Origin: Flectonema sp. DT1601
Lineage: Eukaryota > Euglenozoa > Diplonemea > Diplonemida > Diplonemidae
Direction: 5' to 3'
Assembly (NCBI GenBank): GCA_964019425.1
Contig: OZ025856.1
Span: forward strand, 434,001 to 498,000
DNA length: 64,000 nt
A program made the translations under genes and the position numbers. The notes under the pieces were generated by a model. The model saw only the letters and a program-made list of their open reading frames with translations, made no database searches and was not told where the DNA came from. Below are positions 20,971 through 30,288 of this stretch, in pieces; positions within the stretch are counted from its first letter, which is position 1; every line of letters starts with the position of its first letter.

Positions 20971-20972
20971 AA
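18309..20972 (+). mobile_element. Element C: poly(A)-ended element of unknown family
   Basis: A GC-richer segment that starts at the short poly(A) of B3 and ends with a 28-base A run (20945-20972). It contains about 780 bp without clear coding content, the 483-codon ORF at 19095-20546, and a long 3' region. Its placement in the chain and its poly(A) end mark it as a retrotransposed copy. I see no reverse transcriptase. It may be a LINE ORF1-bearing fragment, a non-autonomous element or a retroposed host mRNA. Confidence 0.55.
19035..20546 (+). CDS. Element C protein: duplicated domain plus Cys-rich C-terminus
   Basis: The frame is open from about 19035 to 20546; there is no in-frame ATG before the MKKWHETTG region near 19278, so the true start is unclear. 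Two ~100-residue units align with each other: each has V-x-SGG/GGG...W, an Ala/Leu-rich helix, an EVxAYxxLE or IVAYGSLE strand, then LRLxxLPxE...AYxWV. The fold order (strands with Gly turn, helix, strand) is reminiscent of RNase H, but without the acidic active-site set; this is inference. The tail has CGCGKE...CDRCGE...CVKC...CC, a probable zinc-binding module, and ends in a basic stretch. I do not recognise the family. Confidence 0.6.
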
Positions 20973-23170
20973 GCAATTAGTCCTTGGGTTAGTGGATCGT
21001 TGGTGCAAAGATAATGACATGGCACTGTCGGTTTCGAAGACCTGCGGGATGCCGGTGGATTGTCCTAGGAATATGTATTGGAGACTGGGATTCCCCAGAA
21101 CGTCAGGAGAGAACCTCTTTCGGATCAGTAGGGAGGAACTGGCTGGGATGATTCGGTCAAATGAAGAAGGTAGGCCATTACTTGGAAATGGGGCGATGAT
21201 CCTCAAGCTGGGTGACACGGAGGTTACGAAGGCAAGTGAACTTCTAGAACTGATGCCAGTGGGTCCGGATCCGACCTGGGTGAAGTTGCTGACTGCCGTA
21301 CTCATGCCGATGGTTGATAGTGTTAAGTACTTGGGTGTCCATATTGACGATGACCTTACATATGGTACACAAGTGGATAAACTAATGGATGAGACGAGGA
21401 AGGGACTTGTACTGCTTCGAAAGTTGGAGCAATTCAACTTTGATTTCAAAACGCTGAACATGATCAAGAACTTATACATTCTCTCAAGGATTCTGTATGG
21501 GCTTGAGAGCTATGGACCTTTCTTGACAGATGAACAGCTAAAACCTATTGACCTGAATCTGAGGAAGATAGCTAGAAAGATCACCGGCTGCGGCTTCAAC
21601 ACAAGGTCCCTTCCGTTACTGTGGGAGGCGAACATACTCCCGATGAGACTGCAGATTGAGAAGCAAGCCAGGATTGCCTTATTTAGGTATCGGTCACTGG
21701 ATTGGGTTCCTTCTACGAAGGGAATCGCTAGTGGAACTTGGAGTTCAACTTTACCGGCCGAGGACCGAAATATGGAGATACAGGGGATTGTCATGCCTGA
21801 CAGCATCGAGCCATGGATAGATGTTCCGAACCTGGAGATATCTTGCGGATATGGACATTCGAAGACTGGTGTTGCTGAAGTGGACAAGGCTAAGTTCGAG
21901 GAGTACTGCAGCGAACTTAGGCCTTGTACCTCGTCCATTTTTGTTGACGGATCCCACGACCCTGTCAACTACACGGCAGGCGCAGCAGCAGTGCAGATCA
22001 CGCCGTGCGAACGGACCATGGCATCGAGACTTGTTGCAACGGAAAGTAGTTATAAAGCTGAACAGGTAACTCTGAAGCTGTTAATAAGTGAATTTGGAAA
22101 AGCAACCTCTGTCTTGGGTCCCAGATCTGGAATCACGAGAGTCTTCAGTGATTCTAAATCCAATCTGGATGAGCTGCGTGGTGGAATTGCGGCTCAGAGG
22201 AAGCTGAACTCTCTCTCGATACTAGAAGGGATAAGAAAATTAGACTCTTTCGTACACCTTCAATTCATCCCAGCTCATGTGGGAATTGAACCGCATGACA
22301 AGGCAGATGAACTGGCGAAAAAGATTTCAAAAGATGTTAAGAGCAAGCCGGTGTCAACGACTATGGACTTCTTCGCACACAAGTCAAGGATAGCGAGGGA
22401 AGCTAACAGAAAGCTGTTTGGTAAGATTATGGAGGGTTCAACAAGGGCGAAACCACCGATCAAACGGGTGATGCTTAGGCAGTATCTTGATGCTACCGGA
22501 GGCCTGAGAGCGGCTCGATACCCCAAGGATATGCTGAGAGAATCAGAGATAAGGATAGCCAGGTTCAGAACGGGCTCTCACCCCCTGCTCAGGGTAAATG
22601 AACTACCGATAAAGTGCCCCTTCTGCAAAAGAACAGACTCTACTGCCAGACATCTAATATTTGATTGCGAGGATGGTGACGTGGTCCGCATCAGAGAAGG
22701 AACAATTAGATCAAACATTCAGGAAGCGAGAATCTCCGAGACCAAACTAAATCTTTCAATAATGTTTGCGACGAGAAATCTTCACGCCCTAGCCGGCTAC
22801 TTATGGCATTTGGAACAACGAACAGGCTTATCAAACTGTTAACTGATTGGTAGTTGCTAATTCATTAGTATCATTCTCCCTTATCACACTCCTTAATCAT
22901 CTCCTAATTTCTCTGAGGACATCCGCAGAGCTTCATGGCTCGTAGGTAACCCAGTGGTCTTTGGCCACCGTCCCTGTACTGATCCTTCGCTTTATATTAA
23001 CTGTGTCTTGAGATTCCTATCCGGGGAAGTCCTCCAACGGACTCAGGACAGTTGCGCTTGTTTTTACTTGTTTACTTTATCAAAAAATAAGAAGGGCAAG
23101 TATGCTCAGAATGAAGAAAAATAAAGTGGAAAGACAGGGGGGATGTGACTAAATAAATAAATAAATAAAA
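20973..23170 (+). mobile_element. LINE A-related copy A', 5'-truncated
   Basis: Begins right after the 28-base poly(A) of element C with GCAATT, the same hexamer that starts B3. It ends in an AAATAAATAAATAAAT-type tail (23151-23170). The 3' UTR shares GTGGTCTTTGRCCACCG with A1/A2, supporting a family relationship, although the coding sequence has diverged clearly. Confidence 0.85.
20992..22842 (+). CDS. LINE A' ORF2 fragment: RT end, RNase H, zinc finger
   Basis: 616 uninterrupted residues. The start lies in the RT thumb region (KYLGVHIDDDLTYGTQVDKL, then RILYGLESYGPF), so the RT catalytic motif is missing. RNase H follows (FVDGSHD, YKAEQVTLK, VFSDSKS, HDKADELAKK) and then CPFCKRTDSTARHLIFDC. 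It aligns along its length with the A2 protein: PDSIEPWIDVPNLEI here corresponds to PDSMEPWVSPTNLRI there. No stop breaks the frame. The initial codon reported is not biologically meaningful because of truncation. Confidence 0.85.
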   Translation: MDRWCKDNDMALSVSKTCGMPVDCPRNMYWRLGFPRTSGENLFRISREELAGMIRSNEEGRPLLGNGAMILKLGDTEVTKASELLELMPVGPDPTWVKLLTAVLMPMVDSVKYLGVHIDDDLTYGTQVDKLMDETRKGLVLLRKLEQFNFDFKTLNMIKNLYILSRILYGLESYGPFLTDEQLKPIDLNLRKIARKITGCGFNTRSLPLLWEANILPMRLQIEKQARIALFRYRSLDWVPSTKGIASGTWSSTLPAEDRNMEIQGIVMPDSIEPWIDVPNLEISCGYGHSKTGVAEVDKAKFEEYCSELRPCTSSIFVDGSHDPVNYTAGAAAVQITPCERTMASRLVATESSYKAEQVTLKLLISEFGKATSVLGPRSGITRVFSDSKSNLDELRGGIAAQRKLNSLSILEGIRKLDSFVHLQFIPAHVGIEPHDKADELAKKISKDVKSKPVSTTMDFFAHKSRIAREANRKLFGKIMEGSTRAKPPIKRVMLRQYLDATGGLRAARYPKDMLRESEIRIARFRTGSHPLLRVNELPIKCPFCKRTDSTARHLIFDCEDGDVVRIREGTIRSNIQEARISETKLNLSIMFATRNLHALAGYLWHLEQRTGLSNC

Positions 23171-23173
23171 CGC

Positions 23174-23208
23174 TTTTTTCTTTTTTTTTTTGGTTACACT
23201 CGTCTGTG
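23174..23208 (-). mobile_element. Minute 3' end fragment of LINE A
   Basis: A T run followed by GGTTACACTCGTCTGTG, the exact 17-base 3' terminus of A1 and A2 (10153 and 11166), then unrelated sequence. Read on the - strand it is the LINE A 3' end with a poly(A) tail, an extreme 5' truncation. It closes the retroelement block. Confidence 0.55.
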
Positions 23209-23498
23209 AACCCACATAACTGGCAAGAAAAAAAATACTCACTCGTTTAATAAGAGGCTTCACATTCTCAGAACCTTCTGGGCAGCTTCCTGGTATCGCT
23301 CTCTTTGAGCAGTCTATGAGAAACCGCGATTAAGTACAAAACCTGGGTTTTAAGGACATTTTGGCATACATTAGTTTAGGCAAATAGATCAGTCCGGTTG
23401 CTTGTTAGTGACAGCGATATCTGTCGGGTGTCTAGTGGTTGTGTGTTGTACAAAGGGAAAGATCAATTTGATATTATTTTCTCAGAACCAGTCAAAAC
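23209..23498. other. 5' flank of the esterase/galactosidase gene
   Basis: Unique sequence between the retroelement block and the next gene. No coding signal. It ends with a TTTTCTCAG acceptor-like site at 23477-23485. Confidence 0.5.
23484..23485 (+). promoter_or_regulatory. Probable (trans-)splice acceptor
   Basis: AG of TTATTTTCTCAG, 13 nt before the ATG at 23499. No other in-frame exon is apparent upstream, so a spliced leader is the likely partner. Confidence 0.5.
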
Positions 23499-26231
23499 AT
23501 GAATAGGATATTGCTTTTGGCAGGCTTTGTGCAGTGTGTCAGTGCTGTTCTCCAGATGCCGAAGTGGTTCGGTGACAATATGGTGTTGGAAGCAAATCAT
23601 GAGTCTGGTGACCTGGCGAGACTGAACGGAAGGGCGGACTCTGGAGAACAAATATCGATAACAACACTGGGAAAAGTATACCTCGTTACAGCAGATCAAA
23701 ATGGTGATTGGACAGTGACCTTAGAACCGAAGGGATTAAATCAAGTCGCATCAACAATAACAGTATCGGATACATCAGGAACACAACTCACAGCAAATAA
23801 TGTTCTTTATGGTGATATTTTCTTTTGCTCAGGAGGATCCAACCTGGTGTATCCGTTACAGCAAGCCTTCAACTCTTCTGCTGAAGCTGAAGTGCTCATA
23901 AAGTACGAGACGTATGCCAACTATAGGTTTTTTATGACCCCCTTCTCTAGTGCCAGTACCCCTCAGTTTGACTTGGCTGATGGAAATTGTAGTTCAAATA
24001 AATGCCTGGAATGGATCGATGCTAAAACTGCTTATTCAACAAACTTTATTAAAGAATTCTCTGCGGTGTGCTACCTTACGGCACGTGATATTTCACGGAT
24101 TCATAACATGAATGTAAATTACCCTCAGAAACCAGTTGGGTTGATTCAAAGCGGATGGCAAGATACTCCTATTGAGGCATGGATTCCTAAGGAAGGTTTG
24201 GCTATGTGCAATCACACTATGTCAGTTGGAGGAGTATATGCGCCCTCATCTTTGTACAACTCAATGATTCATCCTTTTAGATTCTTAACTATCAGAGCAG
24301 TACTCTGGTATCAAGGAGAGACTGCTTTGAATGATGACATAACAATGAAAGGGTATTCATGTCTTCAAGAGGCTTTGATAAAAACATGGAGGGATTCAAA
24401 GCAAATGGGTGACTTTGCGTTTATGATTATGCAGCTAGCGCCGACTGTATCACAACAAAGGATGACTGGTGGTCAAGAGATGTTTGACATAAGAGTTGCA
24501 CAGCAAGAATCGAATCCTCATTCTGAAGGACCCATTGACATTTCTGGAGTAGTACCAGTGTTAGACTTGGGTGGTTATGGATCTGAGGGTTATGTAACAC
24601 CTCCAAATAAAAATGAAATGGCACGTAGAATGGCACTCCAAACTGTTCATGTGGCTTACGGTATCCAAGGTGTTATGAACAACTCAAATGGTGACCCAAT
24701 TCAGCAACCTTGGAGTTCTTATTGGAGTGGACCTGTAGTGAAGTCTGTTATAAAAGATATTGATGCTATTATTATAACGTATGATCAGAGTTCTTCTTTA
24801 GGATTACATTTAAAGGAATCAGTTTCTTATAATCTGAACGGTTCAATCAGTCGTTGTTCACAATGTTGTAAAGTATCTCCTCCTTTTGAAATAGAAATCG
24901 ATAATAACTGGAATACTGTATCTTATTCAAACGTAGTAATTGAAAATAATAAAATAACAATACCGTACTCTATCAACACCAACCCAACTCGTATTAGATA
25001 TGCTTGGGGTAACTACGTTGGTTGCACTGTGGCTAGCAAAGATGAACTCCCTGCTAGTCCGTTTGTTTTTAAGTTTTTGAATTCAATTTCAAAATTAAAA
25101 ATGAAAACTATAATTAAAAATGATGAAGGACCTCCCATGGGATGGAATAGTTGGAACTTTGCCCACTGTAACGTCGATGAAGAAATGGCTATTTCAATGA
25201 TAAACACAATGGCTACTAATGGAATGCGTGATGCTGGTTACAACTACATCAACATTGATGATTGTTGGGCAGGCAGTAGAAGTTCTAACGGAACAATCAT
25301 ACCTGATCCAACACGATTTCCTACAGGAATCCGATACTTAGCAGACTATGCTCATTCTCATGGCATGAAGCTTGGTTTATACACAGCCAGAGCAGCATTT
25401 ACTTGTATGTACAGACCTGGTTCTTTTGGATATGAATCTATCGATGCACAGACATACTGTGACTGGGGTGTTGATTATTTAAAAATTGATATTTGTTATG
25501 GACAATCTCCTAAACAGGCGAATGATTCATGGATAAAGTTCAGAAACGGATTTGATTCGTGTTATGAAAAAACTGGTCATAAAATTTTTGAAAACGTCGA
25601 TAGCTGTTCCGATCCAAACGGATGTGGACAATGGATTGCGAAAATCGCAAATTCATGGGCCACTGGTGGAAGCGACATCCAAGCCAACTGGAAACAAATT
25701 CTGAATAAAGCCATGCATAACAATAAGTTCTACAAAATTGCAGTTCCAAACCACTACAACGATGCGGATATGCTTGAAATCGGAAATTCAGGAATTTCAA
25801 GAGATGAGGAACTATCGCACATGGGATTATGGTCACTGATGTCATCTCCTTTACTCGCTGGAACCGACATTAGAAATTTAACTGCGGAGACACTTCAAAT
25901 ATTTTTAAATAAAGACGTCTTATTTATTGATCAGGATACGGGTTACGATAGAGTTCAGGGTAACTTAATTACAAACACGTCGTCTTCCCAAATTTGGTCA
26001 AAACGTCTTAAGAGTGGTGACTATGCTGTTTTATTATTAAACACGTTAGATACTAATTTAACAGATGTGACTGTCACGTGGAGCAGTCTTGGTATTAATC
26101 CGAATATGGTACTCGACGTTAAAGATATTTGGGAGGAAAGAACTCTTCCGAAAACCTCGAGTAGTTACACAGCAGGAAATCTGAGACCGCATGCATGTAA
26201 ATACATCTTCTTGAGTTCTTCGAAGTGGTAA
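23499..26231 (+). CDS. Secreted sialate O-acetylesterase-like / GH27 alpha-galactosidase fusion
   Basis: 910 residues in one exon. A signal peptide (residues 1-16) precedes a SIAE-type SGNH esterase region: FFCSGGSNLVYPL with the presumed nucleophile Ser114 (usual motif GQSN, here GGSN) and AVLWYQGET at about 270, a block typical of sialate O-acetylesterases. From about residue 545 a GH27 alpha-galactosidase follows: MGWNSWNFAHCNVDE, YINIDDCWA, YLKIDIC with nucleophile Asp664, and NDADMLEIG with the acid/base Asp near 757, then the C-terminal beta domain. GH27 enzymes hydrolyse terminal alpha-galactosides; the esterase would remove acetyl groups that block access. Joining both in one secreted protein is the striking point. 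Both halves look complete. Confidence 0.92.
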   Translation: MNRILLLAGFVQCVSAVLQMPKWFGDNMVLEANHESGDLARLNGRADSGEQISITTLGKVYLVTADQNGDWTVTLEPKGLNQVASTITVSDTSGTQLTANNVLYGDIFFCSGGSNLVYPLQQAFNSSAEAEVLIKYETYANYRFFMTPFSSASTPQFDLADGNCSSNKCLEWIDAKTAYSTNFIKEFSAVCYLTARDISRIHNMNVNYPQKPVGLIQSGWQDTPIEAWIPKEGLAMCNHTMSVGGVYAPSSLYNSMIHPFRFLTIRAVLWYQGETALNDDITMKGYSCLQEALIKTWRDSKQMGDFAFMIMQLAPTVSQQRMTGGQEMFDIRVAQQESNPHSEGPIDISGVVPVLDLGGYGSEGYVTPPNKNEMARRMALQTVHVAYGIQGVMNNSNGDPIQQPWSSYWSGPVVKSVIKDIDAIIITYDQSSSLGLHLKESVSYNLNGSISRCSQCCKVSPPFEIEIDNNWNTVSYSNVVIENNKITIPYSINTNPTRIRYAWGNYVGCTVASKDELPASPFVFKFLNSISKLKMKTIIKNDEGPPMGWNSWNFAHCNVDEEMAISMINTMATNGMRDAGYNYINIDDCWAGSRSSNGTIIPDPTRFPTGIRYLADYAHSHGMKLGLYTARAAFTCMYRPGSFGYESIDAQTYCDWGVDYLKIDICYGQSPKQANDSWIKFRNGFDSCYEKTGHKIFENVDSCSDPNGCGQWIAKIANSWATGGSDIQANWKQILNKAMHNNKFYKIAVPNHYNDADMLEIGNSGISRDEELSHMGLWSLMSSPLLAGTDIRNLTAETLQIFLNKDVLFIDQDTGYDRVQGNLITNTSSSQIWSKRLKSGDYAVLLLNTLDTNLTDVTVTWSSLGINPNMVLDVKDIWEERTLPKTSSSYTAGNLRPHACKYIFLSSSKW

Positions 26232-26719
26232 ATTATAACGATACTTGTATCAGATTGTTATGTTATAATATTATAGAAGTTGATAGGGTCATCTAATAGA
26301 GGTTTATGTGAATTGTTTTGTAAGAGTGAATATGTCATTTTCCAGCACAATGCCTTTAGGATTTCATATTTAGATTGGTTCCCTTCAGACAAGTTTTATT
26401 TATTACGTGTTTTAGGTAGCATCGGTAACATAGACGAGAAGTGCTCCACTATGTTCACGTGGCTTCCAGCAGGTATTTTATTTTTTTTGCAAGTGACGAG
26501 TTCGTGTTGGTTTGAGTCTGTTTTTATTGCAAGCCTTTTTTTTAAAAAAAACAACCCAAGAGAGTTTCGTTGCTTCCTCTCTTTTATGCGTGTTAGTAAG
26601 TAGGTTTCACAGCGTCAGATCGACCCTGCCGTTGACGGTGTGAATAACATGTGTCTGTGAAGTATCAAAGCTATACCATTATTAATATTATCAGCCAAGA
26701 CAGGTGTTATATAAATAAC
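26232..26719. other. Intergenic region
   Basis: Contains the second copy of the dispersed 46-nt repeat (26424-26469). An acceptor-like TTATCAG lies at 26688-26694, before the next ATG. An upstream GTG-initiated extension of the following gene is open but starts before this acceptor, so it is not used here. Confidence 0.5.
26424..26469 (+). repeat. Dispersed repeat, copy 2 (pairs with 8399-8444)
   Basis: 46 nt with about 85% identity to 8399-8444, same orientation. The core CTATGTTCACGTGGC is identical. Confidence 0.6.
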
Positions 26720-29700
26720 ATGCTATGGATATTTCGAATTATTACTCTCACGAGTATTGTTTACATGACAGTTGGAGTTGTTCATGTGTGCTCTGAAGAA
26801 GATCAGCGAAAGGATAGAATTGTACAGGATATGTTAGAAATGCCAATAGCAAAAGATGTAATAGATAACTCAGAGTTTGAAATTATTCTTCATTGGGGAC
26901 CAACAGACAGATTCAACCAGCCATCAACTCATGAGATCTTTGAAGTAGGTTGCGGTGATAAGTCAAACACCATTCCAAGTAATGATATGATACTATCAGC
27001 TTTTACAAACAATTGTTTCTATCAGTCTGGCAATGCAGCAACCACAACGACAGCTGGAACTCCACAGAATGCTGGTTGTGATACGTGGGTTGAGATAAAA
27101 TGGACTGATCCACAAGGACTTGCTCTTAACCAATTTCAAAACTACACCATAATGTCATTAAATGCGAAAGGATTACCTTTATGGGTTGTTCACTCAGTTA
27201 AGTCTGCAGCCATAGCTCAGGATTTAACAAACTGTTGGTCTCCTACAAAAGATGTTTGTGACACTAAACACGGACGTCATAATTGTGTTTGGCAACCATC
27301 TCCTAATGATAACACTGTAGTACCATGGCTTAATCGTACAAACTTAGCCGGTACCAATCAAGCTTACGGAAGGTGTTCTGGTAATAATGCTTTAGGAGGG
27401 CATGTTGATCTCAATTACCACGGTCCTATTGATATTAACTCTCAGTTAGGATCACAAGCTCAGCAACCAGGTCAAGTTGGAGGTGGTACAGCAGACAGTT
27501 ATTATGCTGGCTATTGGAAGGAATACTTCTCTCAAGGTCAACAGTTACAGGGAATGGAAAGAATCACATTTTTGTTATTTAGAAATGAGGTTTTTGATCA
27601 TCCTCCGTGGGATACTCCTTGGTTACCTGTAGCTGATAACTTACATTTATCTTTTAAGAGGCAGTTCTTAGAACCTATTGGTGTTTTGTGGTATTGGACT
27701 CATGGTCTTGATAACTTGGCCTCGAAGTACAAACCCTTCGCATGTACAATCGTACCATCATTAGCTACTTGGAATGAGAGTGTTGATATCTCATTTGACT
27801 GTGAAGACTGTCAAGGAATAATAATAAAAACTATTACAGCTGCTACATTAGCATCATCAAATCAAGGACCAGAAAAAGCATGGGATGTCGATGACTCATC
27901 CCCTACTCAGTTTAAGGCGTGGGATCCAACTGGTGGTTGGACCAGAGCAGAATTTGAGACCCCAAGACCGATAACTCGACTACGGTTTCGACCTCCACCT
28001 GGTGAGGGTTCGAAGATGATTAATGGAAGGTTTACTGGTCTTCCTGAAACTCCAGGTGCACTTGAAGTCCTAATTGGTCAAATATACACCCAACCTGCTG
28101 ACTGGCCTACATGGACAGAAATGTACTACTACCCACAAACTACTGCAGAACGTTTTCAGAACTTTAAATACGTAACGTACCATGGATCTGCTGGAACACA
28201 CAGCGTCATCGCTGATGTTGAAATCTTCTTTTCATGTGCTGGTAATCATGCGACGGAAGGACATGTTGTAAAAGCCATCGCTGAGGGAGAATCTTGTGAT
28301 TCTGATCCAGTTTTCTACACCACCGAGGATCGAACTGACCTAGAATGTCTCTACAAAAGTGCACCGGAATGCTATTCTTTTCAAACGAAGTGTTATTGGG
28401 AAACAGCGACGGAAACTTGTCAACAAAAGATAGTAGCGAGTCGGAGATCGTTTACATTTCTTTCGAATAGTTCGAGTCCCGGGTCTAAGAGAGTTCAGTT
28501 TTGTTATGAGGGACAGAAGATCTTTCCGAATGGAACGATGACTGTGAATGAAAAGGATACAAGAACTAATGCACCCCCAACACCGGCACCAATTCAGGGT
28601 CCTGTTGGAGTAGGTGCGACCCCAAGACCTGGACCTAGTGGAGGGATTACTCCTTATCCTGTTGTGACATTTGCTCCAGAGACGAACCCGCCTGATACGG
28701 TAGTGCCGACAGGTATCCCATCAACAGGTGTACCCTCAACAAGTTCTCCTGTGGAATCCACATTGACGCCTGTATCACTTAGACCGTCTACATTTGCTCC
28801 ATTACCTACTCGACCTCCATTGCTACCTCGAGATCTTGCTTTAGATCTTATTGGTTCTACTGCGGTAGGTAACTCTGTCTCAGGTGTTTATGATTACCTG
28901 AAATCGGATTGGGAATGTATTTCTGGAGTTCCTTGTAAAACTATTATTTTCACACCTCGTTTCCCCGTAATCATTACGGGAGCCAATCCAGAGGTGGGTT
29001 GTCGATTGGTTTCTGAAAAGGGAACTTTCGTTGCTGATTCCCTCGTGCACACCCTCCCGTCGACGTTTTCAGGTGGTGATCCTGTTCGGATGCTCGCAGG
29101 ACGGGCGATCTTTCTGGAATTAACCGTAACGATGCCTTATAATCAACTGTCTCATTTCGTTATAGGTTGTTCCATGAGTGCAACTGATGTTGGTTCAGGT
29201 ATGCCTTGCTTTTGTTTTCCTACTTCCTCTATTCTTAAAACAATGAGTACAATTAGGCGACTCTAATTTAATTTAAAAAAAAAACAGGAGCTCGAGTAGC
29301 TGGTGATGAACTTCAACAAAAGATATTCGTACAACCGAATACAGCATTACAAGGAATGTCTGTAAGAATGAGAGTTGGTACTGAGACAACACCGAGTACG
29401 GAGTATTTAAGGGGATTGCTAACGGAGTTGTATGGAAGTCAAAGTGACAGAGTTGTGATCGGATTGCAAGCTGTGAATTTAATTTGTTTACAAGATCCAT
29501 CAATAGCGAGATCGAGTGAGGTTTGGTTAACGTCACCTATCGATAATCAGGCGGTGAGTAATCTTCGTATCCTTCGAGATGCAACAAACACGACGTCATT
29601 ATTATCTCAAAGACTTTGTGGGATTCTAGAGGCTTATCAAATACCACAAACCTTATCAAACACTACCACATCACTACCTAGTGGGGTTCTACCTACAGTC

Positions 29701-30084
29701 GATCCTCCTCAGAATCAATCAAACATCTCTTCGTCACCAACACCACCAACATCTGGAGGAAGTGATAACACTGGGACTATTATCCTCGTTCTTGTTATTG
29801 TTGTTGTGTCGCTTTGTTGTATTTCATTCTTTTTGTGGCGTTGGTACAAAAAGAAACAGTCAAAGAAAGAAGACATTGCTGCTAATGACAAGCAGCGTGA
29901 GCTCGATTTTAACAAAGAAGTCTACCCTATAGGATCACCTGGCTCTCAGGCTGAGCTTAGAGAGTCAGGTCGAACAGAGGAGGTAACTGAAAATCCCTTA
30001 ATTGGTAACTTTCCAGTAAAGGAGATCTCGGTCAGTTCGTCAGATCACATTTCTGTTAAGGACTCTGACGTAACACTTATTTAG
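26720..30084 (+). CDS. Type I membrane surface protein, two exons
   Basis: CDS 26720-29198 joined to 29288-30084, 1,091 residues. The start MLWIFRIITLTSIVYM opens a signal peptide; an open GTG extension upstream is disregarded because an acceptor-like AG lies between. The first ~370 residues are Cys-bearing and unrecognised. A discoidin-like (F5/8 C) segment around residues 400-510 includes AWDVDDSSPTQFKAWDPTGG and a Thr/Pro-rich linker follows near 620-700. A second unrecognised ectodomain spans the intron. Near the end lies one TM helix (TGTIILVLVIVVVSLCCISF) and a short basic then acidic cytosolic tail. The architecture indicates a cell-surface adhesion or recognition protein; no enzyme motif is seen. 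Confidence 0.8.
29199..29287 (+). other. Intron of the type I surface protein gene
   Basis: 89-nt GT-AG intron, donor GTATGC, acceptor AAACAG after an A run. Phase 1: joining gives GSG then ARVAGDELQQ and continues in frame to the TM helix. Reading through would stop at 29264. Confidence 0.85.
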
Positions 30085-30274
30085 TCATTTTTGCTCGTTT
30101 TTTTATAGATGAGTTGTTATTCTATCCTCTTTGTAGTAGTTTGTTTTGTTTCTTTTATTTGATTATCAAAATCAATACGAATGTTGTGATTATTTATCTG
30201 TTTTGGGATCCGTACGATGTCTTTTTTTTCCCTTAAAATAAACCTTAAATTCAATATATTTCCCCATTATTTAC

Positions 30275-30276
30275 AG
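30275..30276 (+). promoter_or_regulatory. Probable (trans-)splice acceptor
   Basis: AG of TTATTTACAG, 13 nt before the ATG at 30289. It decides the start of the ARM-like gene, because the open frame upstream (from 30217) would be removed. Confidence 0.55.
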
Positions 30277-30288
30277 TTAGTTGTCACA

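Noticed and set aside
30217-30288. N-terminal extension of the ARM-like protein
   Set aside because: Contains a splice acceptor at 30275-30276 and encodes a Phe/Lys/Asn-rich stretch unlike the rest.
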